This document shows, one piece after another, positions 8,648-17,706 of a stretch of DNA of 30,777 bases. Made by a program: the position numbers and the translations under genes. Every line of letters starts with the position of its first letter. The first letter of the stretch is position 1. The notes below the pieces were generated by a model, which did not search any database, was not told where the DNA came from, and was given only the letters and a program-made list of their open reading frames with translations. The stretch spans positions 1-30,777 of the forward strand of contig WIXG01000631.1 in the NCBI GenBank assembly GCA_009869945.1. Reading direction: 5' to 3'. Origin of the DNA: Mesaphorura yosii (taxonomy: Eukaryota > Arthropoda > Collembola > Poduromorpha > Tullbergiidae).

Positions 8648-10780
8648 TCAAACGCAGGGGTTCTCCGGCTGGTAGACGTAATCCAGTTCGGGGTAGCCGA
8701 CGTCGTACTCAGCACGCCCAGCATACTTTAACGCGTTCTTCCAGTTGTCCAGCTTCTTCTCGCGTAGGAAGGGGTCCGGCCCGCAGGAGCCTTGGTAATG
8801 GTTTGTGTAGCGTGTCTCCTGTTCCAGTTGCCTGATGTACTCTGGGGTCCACGGAATCATCGTGTTGAGTACCTCCAGGTAAGTTTTATTGGCCATCGAC
8901 TCGGGCGCCTTGATGATCGGCTGGTAGAGAATCCCCTCCCATTCGAGGTCTTCGATCCCAAACTGCTCCATGATCTTGGCCTCGTTGTAGGCGCTCTCGC
9001 AGAAGCGCAGGTCCCCGGCGGGGTAGTAGAAAATCATAGTCTGGCACATTTCATCGGTCGTGCCGAGCCCCGACATTATCACTCCGTCGCGGTCGAGCGT
9101 TTCCTGCCCGCATTCGGTCGTGAGGTGGTCGCCCGGCAGGATTTGCACCTCCCTGCCGAGCGGGCGGTTCTGCTGGAAGTCGAAATCGTAGTTGTCGTCG
9201 CTGACGACCCACGGAAGCTCTCTCCTACCGCGGAAGTGACGGAGTCTCAGCTGGCGTCCGGCCTTGTGGGCGTGGAGGAGGACGTTGAAGACGTTGATGC
9301 CCTCAGGCGGGAGAACCTCCTGCGTGCAGCGGCTGCTGCAGTGGCCCACCGTCGTGTAGCTCTCCGTGTGGGCCGGCACAATGTGCGAGAAGGTGATGGA
9401 GTGGGCGAGGACGGCGAGCGCCGCCTCGTTCGCCCTCAGCTGCGGAGTGTTGAACACCTCGATGATGCTCTCGAATCGAACGCCCTCCCTCAGCCCCGGG
9501 TTGTCGTAGTGGATCTCGAGCATCATATACTCCGCGGCTCCGCCCACGTACAGCGGATAGCCGACGTGATCGGGGAGAGTCATCCGGTTGCCCCCAACGG
9601 CCCACACGTAAAGGATATCCCGGCAGAGGTCGATCGGGATGACTTGCTGCTCGACGGGGACGAAGCACTCGCCGCCTTCCGTGCCGACGAGGGGGCCGAA
9701 GAGCGCGTCAGGGTCGACGCCCGCTGGCGCCTTGCATCGGTACATCGTCAGGTGGTGCGTATGTTGAAGGGAGTCGGCCGACTCCAGGCGGGTGCCGAAG
9801 GCGACTGCGTGCCGTTTGATGGCGGACACACCCTTGTGCATGGTGCACCAGTACGTCGTGGCTTTGGCGGGCATCGTCGTGTTGGCGATGAGGTCCCATC
9901 TGTCGTATCTGTTGACAGTACACGGTACACGTCGATAAGCACAATCAAGCACATGTAAAGAAAAATATAAAGGAATTGAGACCGATCTTCGTTCATCGAG
10001 CAACTTACGCAGACTCGTCGAACGTAGGCATTTCGTCGAGCAGGTTGACGGAGAACGTGCCTCGCGTATCATAGCCGTGGTGTTCAATCACGTCTGTGTT
10101 CCCGTACGACCAGATGATCTTCACAGTGTCGGCCTAAAAAGGAGCGCAGTCAGTAAATCCTTCAGAAGTTGGAAAATTGCCCAATGCTACTTAGGCTGGT
10201 TAGCTTGATACTCACAGTAATTGCAAAATCTTCATCATCACACGTGTCAAGTGCCCTGTAGAACTGAAGTGTTGTGTGCGTCGTGTTCTCCTGCACGAGA
10301 GTCAGCTCGTAGTTTTGGCGGACGTCAACGATGGGTTCCGAGTTGCCTACTGCGTGGCGATCCTACGAATAGTACAAAAAAAGAGCGCCACTGTTAATGC
10401 TGTTACAAGATCTGCAAGTTAAACATCCGAATTAACTAACTACTCACCGAAAAATACACCAGGCCGTCGTCGTACACTCCGCCAATGACGATGTCGGCGC
10501 CCGCCATGCCTCCCGTTGGAGAGAAGCCGAAGCCGACGTAGCCTTTCGTTTCGACGACGACGAGGAAGGTGGCTCGCTGCAGGTCCGTGTCGATTTCGTA
10601 TTGCATGAGGTATTTGCCGTCGCGGTCGATCGGTGCCAACTCTCGGCGAATTATGCTTCTGCTTCCGCTGCCGGAGTCGGAATTCTTTACGGCGACGGGA
10701 GTTGAGCCTGCCAGGGCAGCGAAGGCTACGATGGCCACCGCCACCGCCAGAACACAAACGCTATTACTTGAATAACGCAT
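8648..10780 (-). CDS. DBH-like copper monooxygenase (MOXD1 type)
   Basis: Four exons (10780-10448, 10362-10216, 10133-10009, 9908-8648) join in consistent phase into 621 aa, close to the usual family length. Introns are 85, 82 and 100 nt. The order is signal peptide (about 1-26), DOMON domain across exons 1-3 (YVGFGFSPTGGMAGADIVIG), then the two copper type II, ascorbate-dependent monooxygenase domains. All six copper ligands are visible: the His pair 253-254 (HTHHLTMYRC) and His335 (LEIHYDNP) for CuH, His414 and His416 (LLHAHKAG) and Met489 (GTTDEMCQTM) for CuM. The family hydroxylates a substrate carbon with O2 and ascorbate in the secretory pathway. Dopamine and tyramine are the substrates of true DBH/TBH, but MOXD-like substrates are mostly unknown, so I do not assign one. 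An intact, probably functional secreted or ER enzyme. Confidence 0.92.
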
Positions 10781-10831
10781 TATGCTAATTTAACAGCTGA
10801 TTCTCTGCCAAATGACAATATGTAAAATAAT

Positions 10832-10862
10832 AACTGACTCCGACTCGCACTTTGTATTTATA
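10832..10862 (-). promoter_or_regulatory. TATA box and initiator of the monooxygenase gene
   Basis: TATAAATA at 10862-10855 (minus strand) is followed 27 bases downstream by TCAGTT (10837-10832), a good arthropod initiator, giving a start near 10835 and a 5' UTR of about 55 nt before the ATG at 10780. Confidence 0.65.
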
Positions 10863-11323
10863 CACACAAAGCGCAGCCAATTTACAGTCAGGTACTTGGC
10901 ACGCTATTTTCACATATTTACTAGTAATTATTTAATTATTATGCAATTTGAGACTCTCATGTGTCATATCAAACCTGCAAACTGGCCAAACTCCCTGATT
11001 ACACAATAAGCGCCTGCGTACTTTTGCAACCGGCTGCATGGTCAAATGAGCCGTGATGATGCTGAGTCGTGGAAGGTTGCCACCTGCCACCTGCCTACCC
11101 GCCACTCCGGGAGATGAGTCTGCATCATGTGGCCTGCCAATTGGCAGTTAGTGAATCACATTTTCGGTGTTAAGCAATTCCATTGCGTTGCAATGACACA
11201 TTACCACTGTGATTCACTGTTCTTTGGCTTCGATGAGTCATTTTAAAAAAAGGCAGCAAACAGGAATTTTGATCGCCAAGTATTGAGACAGATGATTAGC
11301 TTAGATTTCATTTGAATTTTCAT
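10863..11323. other. Intergenic, nothing recognised
   Basis: AT-rich DNA with short homopolymer runs. I see no ORF with protein-like content, no RNA gene and no clear repeat. Confidence 0.4.
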
Positions 11324-11680
11324 TCAAGGCCACGCCCTGAGCACAACGTCCACGCAAAATGGTTCATAGCGCACGAGAGCGGGGTCACCCGTCCGGAGTT
11401 TTGCGACCATGCCCGCCCGGTCTCGGAAAGGGAATACCTTCAGAAACCGGTACATGATGAGCGTGGGCACAAACACACCGAGTCGTTGTTCAATGAGATA
11501 TGATAGAATACATTTCTTATTTAATTCAGACGGCGCAAGTGAAACCATCGTATCATTAAACTTAGCCTTATAAATATTTAATCTAGTACTACAGAAGGGG
11601 AAGTTGAAGAAAGACGTCTTATTGTTTACATTAACGCACAATAATGACTCCGTAAGAATTTGTAGGAAACGCAGACTCAC
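11324..11680 (-). CDS. Hypothetical 118-codon ORF or coding fragment
   Basis: The C-terminal half is GC-richer than its surroundings and reads like protein (RLGVFVPTLIMYRFLKVFPF, then GMVAKLRTGDPALVRYEPF, ending VVLRAWP). The N-terminal half lies in AT-rich DNA and may be intronic or non-coding. I recognise no family, and no AATAAA is close behind the stop. It could be a gene remnant. Confidence 0.2.
   Translation of the reverse strand: MSLRFLQILTESLLCVNVNNKTSFFNFPFCSTRLNIYKAKFNDTMVSLAPSELNKKCILSYLIEQRLGVFVPTLIMYRFLKVFPFRDRAGMVAKLRTGDPALVRYEPFCVDVVLRAWP
11569..11576 (+). promoter_or_regulatory. TATA-like element upstream of a short transcript candidate
   Basis: TATAAATA on the plus strand lies about 160 bases before the short ORF at 11738. 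A start near 11600 and the AATAAA at 11866 would define a transcript of roughly 280 nt. The initiator is not convincing. Confidence 0.25.
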
Positions 11681-11737
11681 TTTCTGCTACACTATTTTGG
11701 ACACGAGTCTGCCTGTCGCCTCGCAATCTCCGCAACC

Positions 11738-11803
11738 ATGACGAGTATTGAGTATGTCATTTTTGGCGGATTCGCCGCCCTCGGAGAGTTCATCCTGGAA
11801 TGA
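11738..11803 (+). CDS. Possible micropeptide (21 aa)
   Basis: ATG in a reasonable context (CAACCATGA) opens 21 codons. They start MTSIEYVIFGGFAALG and end in FILE, one hydrophobic stretch with an acidic end that could be a membrane micropeptide. AATAAA follows at 11866-11871 and a TATA-like box precedes it at 11569. No family is recognised. The ORF is short enough to arise by chance, so the case rests on its position between promoter-like and poly(A) signals. Confidence 0.2.
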   Translation: MTSIEYVIFGGFAALGEFILE

Positions 11804-11865
11804 GACGTCCTCGACTTTGTATTCACATAATTCTCCTTGTGCTGTAACTGACTCGTATTTGGTAC

Positions 11866-11920
11866 AATAAACCGTTATTGATCAGCGTGTCTTCTGACTA
11901 GCAAAGTACGGATATTTATT
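11866..11920. promoter_or_regulatory. Opposed poly(A) signals before the subtilase gene end
   Basis: AATAAA at 11866-11871 (plus) faces AATAAA at 11920-11915 (minus). The latter lies 17 bases beyond the subtilase stop codon and serves that gene. The plus-strand copy suggests a transcript coming from the left. Confidence 0.5.
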
Positions 11921-11936
11921 TACTCGCAATGCAAGA

Positions 11937-13394
11937 TTAACAATGGAAGCATTTATAACGAGCAGCACGTGTCATCGACTCGAGTAGGGCATTCGCAGAG
12001 GCGAGAGCATCGGCGCGTCCATGTCCAAAATGATAATTCGGCCATACAAAGTCAAATCTTCCTCCGCACTGTTGCAAGTAAGACGCCTGATCCCTGTTCG
12101 CGTGATCCTGCAGTAGTTCCAGGACTTCCTCATAGCTGAGCTCCGGGTTGGCCGATCTTAACAGAGCGACGAGTCCAGCGATGTGCGGAGCTGCCTGCGA
12201 CACTCCGAAGAAGCCGACGATGTACTCGTCGTTGTACGAGTCGGCCGAGTACACGTTATCGCCCGGACACGCAATCTGTGGTTTCTGACCTCCGCTCTTC
12301 GACGGCCCACGACTGCTGTAGCCTTCGATGTAGTCCGAGTTGTAGGAGAGCGTGCCCACCGCGATCACGTTTTCGGAGTCGGCTGGGTACGTGATTGACC
12401 TGCACCTGTTGCCCAAACCGTGGCTGCCTGCACCAAACACGGGCACGACGCCTGCGGCGTGCCAGGCCGCAATTACTGATGCAAACCACACCGATTCGTC
12501 ATCGGGCGACTCCCAGCTATTGCTAACGACGTCTGGGGCTTGGCTGCAATCGTGCCTGTCACCGCTCGGGTCATGTGGGCACGCGATAAACTGCCCACAT
12601 GCGAGCAAAGCGGAGTGCGTCGCCTGCGTGCCGATGAACGCCTTGCATGCGATCCACTTGGCGCCAGGAGCGACGCCATAGCCGTCTTCTCCAGCGAGCA
12701 GTCCGAGGTTGAAGGATCCGAAGCCGCGATCGTCGTGAGGGGTCAAGCTCGAAACATTGTTGGGGTTAAACCACGCGTACGACTTGCCATCTGCCCCTTT
12801 GTAGCCGTGTCGCAGAAGGCGGTGTGTGGCACGTGCTCCCGTTGAAATGTCGGCGACCGTTGCTCCTGTGCCGTTTGACCCAAGTGCCTCCCACGCTTCG
12901 GGAGCACGCATTCGTCGGATGTTCCATTGCAACGCTTGCGCACTGTTGCCGAGCGCTCTTTGTCGGGGTTCTTGCAGCTGGACGACGCCATCCTCTGCGA
13001 TGAATCCGACGAATGGATGCTTCGCAAGCGACTGAATCAACTCGAGGTCAGCTCCCTGAACTAGGATTTGGTTCGAGACCCATAGACTTCGGATCTGGCT
13101 CGCTGAGGGCGGAGAGGAAACTGTGGAGATGAGTTTGAGAAGCGGTGCTTGTGACTGCTCAGCGTGTGCATTGAGGGCAGCGTGGACTGCGGTTGCTCTC
13201 TGCTGGCGGGTGCTAGAGAGGAACTCTGGCGTTGTGGTCAACTGATCAAGCACGGACTTCGTGCCAGGAGTCACAGATACGAGAATGTCGGCTCGCTCCC
13301 TATTCGCGAGCGCCTTGAGCAATGAAGGCTGGACTTTCGTGCTGTGACCACACGCAGCCGTGAGAAGTGCGAAGAGAACGATGAACCGAGCCAT
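11937..13394 (-). CDS. Subtilase-fold (S8) protein with lost catalytic residues
   Basis: An uninterrupted single-exon ORF of 485 aa. The frame extends upstream to 13517, but ATG at 13394 gives a clear signal peptide (MARFIVLFALLTAACG), so I chose it. Residues about 30-145 look like an inhibitor-I9-type prodomain (RADILVSVTPGTKSVLDQL). The peptidase fold starts near 155 (LQWNIRRMRAPEAWEALG) and matches bacillopeptidase F-like S8 proteins. The Asp motif, normally D-T-G, is ISTG (Ser184). The His motif, normally GHGTH, is GFGSF (Phe225). The oxyanion motif, normally AGN, is AGS (Ser324). Only the Ser motif GVSQAAPHIAG keeps its serine (Ser399). The protein is therefore predicted to be secreted and proteolytically dead. 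It could bind substrates or inhibitors of active relatives; that is inference. The absence of introns fits retroposition or old horizontal transfer. Confidence 0.85.
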   Translation of the reverse strand: MARFIVLFALLTAACGHSTKVQPSLLKALANRERADILVSVTPGTKSVLDQLTTTPEFLSSTRQQRATAVHAALNAHAEQSQAPLLKLISTVSSPPSASQIRSLWVSNQILVQGADLELIQSLAKHPFVGFIAEDGVVQLQEPRQRALGNSAQALQWNIRRMRAPEAWEALGSNGTGATVADISTGARATHRLLRHGYKGADGKSYAWFNPNNVSSLTPHDDRGFGSFNLGLLAGEDGYGVAPGAKWIACKAFIGTQATHSALLACGQFIACPHDPSGDRHDCSQAPDVVSNSWESPDDESVWFASVIAAWHAAGVVPVFGAGSHGLGNRCRSITYPADSENVIAVGTLSYNSDYIEGYSSRGPSKSGGQKPQIACPGDNVYSADSYNDEYIVGFFGVSQAAPHIAGLVALLRSANPELSYEEVLELLQDHANRDQASYLQQCGGRFDFVWPNYHFGHGRADALASANALLESMTRAARYKCFHC

Positions 13395-14089
13395 GGCGAA
13401 GTCTTGTGATTGGACTGGAGTCGTTACCCATGGCGCAATAAATATTCGGCTGTCAGTTGCCCAAGTGCCTAACAACTCAAAAGTCAAGTGCAGACGAGCA
13501 CGTGGGAAATGCTGCAATCACCGCGGACCCTTGAGAATGAGCAATTTTCATTTCTCGCTAAATCACGCTCGTTGTTTCAAAACAGCTCATCAATATGTGC
13601 TGGATTATTTTATCTATTTGGCAAGAGTAGGAACATGTTTATCTCAACCTGACGACTAAATAAAAGTACCCATTGAGAACTGTTCGCCAAAGCATTAACG
13701 CAATGACGAAGTTTAGAATTCTTCTATGCGGATCCGGATGCCATTTCACCAGAAGACTTCACGGAGATTTGGCTCCTCCATACCATTAGCTTCAAAATGC
13801 TACCCTTGTTGAAAAGGTTTCGATTGGCTCGCCGTCCATAAAACAGAACACAGACATTCCATGATTGTTGAACCTAGTGGGATTTAAATTTGCTCGGCCA
13901 AAATCTTGGGCACACCTTTCAGTGGTCTCGGAGCTCGCACGTGGCTTCATTTTATCTGCAGCACGGATCCAAATGAAGCTGTAGATTAAGTGTCAAGTGC
14001 TTGAAATTGCTCCGTCTTGAATTGAGCTGGAGCATCATCTCGACTTGTTGAGTACGAGGCTGACGTGCGCAGAACCTCACCATTTGTAA
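13395..14089. other. Intergenic upstream of the subtilase-like gene
   Basis: The minus strand has an AT-rich TATA-like ATATTTATT near 13447-13439, about 50 bases before the ATG at 13394, which may be its promoter. I see no further gene. Confidence 0.35.
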
Positions 14090-15307
14090 CCCAAGTAGCG
14101 CCCGCTGGTGGGAAAGTAGTGGGATTTCAGTGGCGCGGGGGGCTATTCGTGGGGTTGTGTTTTTTCAGTGGAGTAACGTAGCATATTTTAAATCGTAATT
14201 GCGTGTAGAATCTGGCCACTTATAGCCCGCAAGCCAGCTTCGTGATCCCCTTGCATACAATTATGCATGTAATAAATGTGGCTTTGCTCATGCAGAATCT
14301 GAACCGGAATGTGGTGGTGATTGACGGCTCGCTTTGTCTCATGTGTTTTAAGTTAGAGTTTCTCTCCCCGGTTTCTCTTGAAGTTCCCACGTGGAAATCA
14401 TGCTGATTACGCAAATAAAAGTTACGACTTGCGTTTGGCGTCATGGCTTCGTGTTCAGAATTAATGCGAATGTCGAATGAAATGTTCCATATTCATTCAA
14501 TGTTGCTGACTCTCGATTCGACTCATTTTAACTCAAGTTGAAGATAATTAGCGATTAGATTTAGCGTCTTGCGTGTGCCAGTTACAAGATTAATATTTAT
14601 CAACGCAGGTTTCTGTTTTCAAATTATTACTCGAGATTATGTACTCGGTAGTCGAGTTTATTGAGGAAGATAGTGTTCATTTAGTGCCTACAGTTTGGAT
14701 ATATGGCAATCAATCCAAATGGCCGGCGTTTATGGGTCAAAAGCAAACCAAAGCAATTAAGAATCGGATCAAACCACTGAGCACATGGAAGAATTATGAA
14801 GTCAGATTGCTGAAAACAACAGGTGAGTATAAAATAATCATGTTGATTGTCTACTTTAAAACTTTGAAATCACTTAATTTAAAGGTCATATTTTGTGATG
14901 AACTTTAGATAACTTGTACCATTAGCAGAGACATATGTACTGACCCCTTTGTATACCATTTGTAAATCAGAAACTAATAAGATAATTGAATATAATGAAG
15001 CTTTTCTTTGTAAAAGATGTTTACCAAAGCTCGCAAATTATCTGAGCTAATCGCGTATAGGCGATGTGTATAAATGCCAATAAAATTCGCATATTCCACG
15101 TGAAAAATGCGCACTTCATGTGCAAAGCGCTTGCGTATTCAGTATGTGATACTCAAGGGCAAGCCCACTTTGGTAAGGCAGTTGTATGCCCATGTGCCTA
15201 CCTCCTTGAAGTATATTTGTGATCCCCGGGTGCAAACCCCACGTATAACTCCCAGAACCAACCCCACGTTGTAATAGTTGATTTTCCCACCGCTGGTGCT
15301 ACTTGGG
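14090..15307. mobile_element. Probable non-autonomous DNA element with long inverted ends
   Basis: The left end reads CCCAAGTAGCGCCCGCTGG then TGGGAAA (14090-14115). The right end, read on the minus strand from 15307, is CCCAAGTAGCACCAGC then GGTGGGAAAA. Similarity resumes further in: CTATTCGTGGGGTT on the left (about 14142-14157) against GTTATACGTGGGGTT on the right (near 15233-15250). The inverted ends are thus about 70-85 bp and imperfect, 1.2 kb apart. Between them lies one exon of an arthropod family (14639-14822). I could not find a convincing target-site duplication and do not recognise the superfamily. Confidence 0.5.
14639..14822 (+). CDS. Intact first exon of the VVEF/KWP (DUF4806-like) family
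   Basis: The ATG at 14639 opens 61 codons plus one base before a strong donor (AACAACAG then GTGAGT). The sequence MYSVVEFIEEDSVHLVPTVWI, then KWPAFMG and STWKNYEVRLLKTT, is the typical N-terminal exon of an abundant arthropod family of unknown function. It is related to the broken copy at 3560-3976 and has the same phase-1 intron position. No convincing second exon follows before 15307. A weak match to its YxxAR motif (FTKARKLSEL, near 15020-15050) is out of phase. It is probably an orphan exon inside a mobile element, or a gene that has lost its 3' part. Confidence 0.5.
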
Positions 15308-15651
15308 AATGCCTCACCTGCTTGTAAATTCGCTCGGTGTGCTTGTAACCGGTCCTATAATTATAACAGTGATGGATGGCTAACGACGATGTTAAACTAC
15401 ATGCCCCGTATTCTGACACTATAATTTGAGTAGCATGAAGCGCAATTAATGTTGCTTAAGGAAAATCTTCTGTGAGAAAATGTGACAGGTTACTTTATCC
15501 GTCGGATAAAAATGCGCTTTGTATGGTTTGAACCCATTCTGTTATGATCATTTATACTTGAGCCAACTCTTATCAGCAAATACGGACTCAAGAACAAATG
15601 AAAATGTTGACCATTTAAATATTTCAATTTTGCGTTGAAAGGAAGTACGAT
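15308..15651. other. Intergenic, short palindrome only
   Basis: The single structure noted is TTTATCCG-T-CGGATAAA near 15494-15510, a perfect 8-bp inverted repeat with a 1-nt centre. I see no gene. Confidence 0.4.
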
Positions 15652-15692
15652 TTTATTCTACTACTCTCGAACCTTCTCCTGCAGCAGAATAA

Positions 15693-16340
15693 CTATTTAC
15701 AATAACACATGCAGACAGTGCCCACAATGCCATCCGTCGCCAGTGCAGGTGTTGTGCATCCATTTGGATTAGCCAGGCATTTTCCCCTGCAGATTTCCAA
15801 AACTTGTGCGTCGTTTCCAGAAAGTGGCGTCTCATCAGTCCGGACTTGGCAGACTTCGGGGACTCCAGACTGTGTATTTTGTTTAGTTAAAATTAGAATC
15901 ATGCCTTCGCTTTGCAGGAAAATGTCCTTCGAGCAAAGTGATTACCGGATTACAGAAACAGGCACCCGTGTCTGAGTCGCAAGTGCCACCGGCGCCTGGC
16001 AGGCAGAATTGAGAGCAGCAGTGCGGGGAAGCCAAAAAAATGGAGCACGGGCGAACAATTACACCGGCTGGAAGATTTTGAATCTGAAAATGACAAATTG
16101 ACAATGCATATTAATTACAAGCTAAAGTTACAAGCTGGAATATCGTACCAGGGCGTGACCAATAGCCACGCTCGTGTTGCAGGCAAGATGAGTGGGATTC
16201 GCCTCACAAATGGCGTTAGCAAGTCCGCCCTGACCAATCACGGGACTTGGAATTGACAAAGATAAAGCCGAATTCAGAGACAGAAGAGCGAGGAGTAGGA
16301 CGGTAGTTCCAAGTGCAGAACCTTTGTTGCAGATCGACAT
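15693..16340 (-). CDS. Secreted two-domain defensin-like Cys-rich peptide
   Basis: Three exons join in phase 0: 16340-16149, 16083-15946 and 15869-15693, giving 168 aa. Exon 1 encodes a signal peptide (about residues 5-28, GTTVLLLALLSLNSALS) and a short segment with two Cys. Exon 2 has the spacing C-x8-CC-x3-C-x7-C-x6-C-x-C, including GGTCDSDTGACFC, which looks like the C-terminal beta-hairpin (gamma-core) of insect defensins. Exon 3 repeats the theme: C-x19-C-x3-C-x6-C-x14-C-x-C-x-C. Each has the CxxxC and CxC signature of cysteine-stabilised alpha-beta (CS-alpha-beta) peptides, so there is probably one domain per exon. An antimicrobial or immune role is the usual one, but such folds also occur in channel-acting peptides and inhibitors, and the sequence cannot separate these. 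AATAAA follows at 15657-15652. Confidence 0.65.
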
Positions 16341-16428
16341 CTTGGGAAAAGTTCTTTTGCAGGATCGTGTCAAGTCTTTGCGGTTGAAGTTTCAACTGAC
16401 GCATGACGATAGGAAAACATAAAGCGGG

Positions 16429-16435
16429 TTTTATA
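16429..16435 (-). promoter_or_regulatory. TATA box of the defensin-like gene
   Basis: TATAAAA on the minus strand lies about 90 bases before the ATG at 16340. A TCATG at 16406-16402, 30 bases downstream, is a possible initiator, and a better TCAGTT lies 38 bases downstream. Confidence 0.5.
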
Positions 16436-17706
16436 ATTACGAAACCTAGAATTTGCATTGCTCGTTAACTTTGTTATGACCTTCACCTTAAACTCGACTC
16501 GTTGCCAGTTGCGCGTGTGGCGTGTGCACAAGTGTGGCTTCTGGCAAACATTGTTGTGTTAATAGAGACGTAAACACTTATCATGACAATATGCTCAGAC
16601 GCAGCTGAGAAAATATTCCATAATTAAATCATGACACATTGATACTTCGTTGAAAACTAGTGAACGGGCTTTTGCAACGCAAATTAAAGTACCGCCATAA
16701 TTTCAAATTCATTACTCATCTCAATTAATTCCTGACTCAATCTCGTCAAGTGCCCATGAATATTTTCGTAGCAAGAAATATGACACATGCTTATGAATAT
16801 TACTGACCTAAAGTAATGTGTTCTGCGAGTTCAATCGCGGAGAAAGATTGGATCACAAATTCTGATGCAAAGTTCAATGTCGAACTAATTTTCTCAAAAG
16901 CCTTAATCCATTAAAGTCATATAGTCTTATTTAATCAATGAAAAGGTCAATCTTAGGTCATGTGGGCCTTTCAAAGCCTCACAACACCTGAACATTCCAA
17001 AATTGCTGCTCAAGCAAGAAACCCTCGAATTCTGGCGCTTCGCCCTTCGTCTCACCACCTTCCGAGATGACTGGTGCTCATGGACGAAATGGAAAATGTT
17101 CAGTTCGATTCCTAAATTCTCAAAACACAGTGTGAAACAATTATCGTACACGAAACCAGTAGCAAGTACAATTTTCTAGTGGCTTTAATAACGATAAAGC
17201 CAAATCAAGAGAGTACAGAATTTAGAGAATGAAGACCTGTCGGTTCCAGAAGAGAACGAGAAATTGTAATTTTAAGGTAGGTTAGGAAAAAAACAGCAGT
17301 CAGGTAGCAGAAGGTTGACTCTGACTGAGTTTGTTAATCTAGTAATTGAATGATTGAATTACGATGCGACGCGCAGACACTGACTGTTCATGATTCACGA
17401 ACGAGTTCACGGGCGGACGCAGGTCCACGGTCACGTCCACGATCGAGAATCTCCACAGAAAAGGACTGGGCATACTTTTGCAATTCAATCATGGATTTCG
17501 TATTTTGTCCCACTTTGGACTGAATAATTCATACTTTCCATTGATTAATTAAATTCTGCATGCTCCACGTATTCAGTTTCTTTGATGGACTTAAATTCTC
17601 AGCCAATAAGTAATTAGAAAGGCATATGTTAAATTTTTGGACACTTTTTGTTTAAAAAATTAAACCAGCTCTACATGGGAATTCAATTATAATGATAAAT
17701 TTACAT
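16436..17706. other. Intergenic, AT-rich, no gene recognised
   Basis: Open frames here are short and not protein-like. A GC-rich patch at 17395-17465 holds repeated TCCACG/GTCCACG words. A 25-bp match to the signal-peptide exon of the gene at 15693-16340 occurs near 17185-17215 but is too short to call a paralogue remnant. Confidence 0.4.

Noticed and set aside
8792..9958. 388-codon plus-strand ORF opposite the monooxygenase
   Set aside because: It is the antisense shadow of the GC-rich last exon of the DBH-like gene. Composition is V/R/E/D-rich, with no domain, and the opposite strand has all copper ligands and correct splicing.
15494..15510. TTTATCCG-T-CGGATAAA palindrome as a terminator or operator
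   Set aside because: Too short a stem with a one-base loop, in a eukaryotic intergenic region. Expected by chance at this scale.
17183..17260. Possible remnant of the defensin-like signal-peptide exon
   Set aside because: A match of about 25 bp (GGCTTTATC and flanks) with loose similarity around it. It is too short, and no cysteine exons are nearby.
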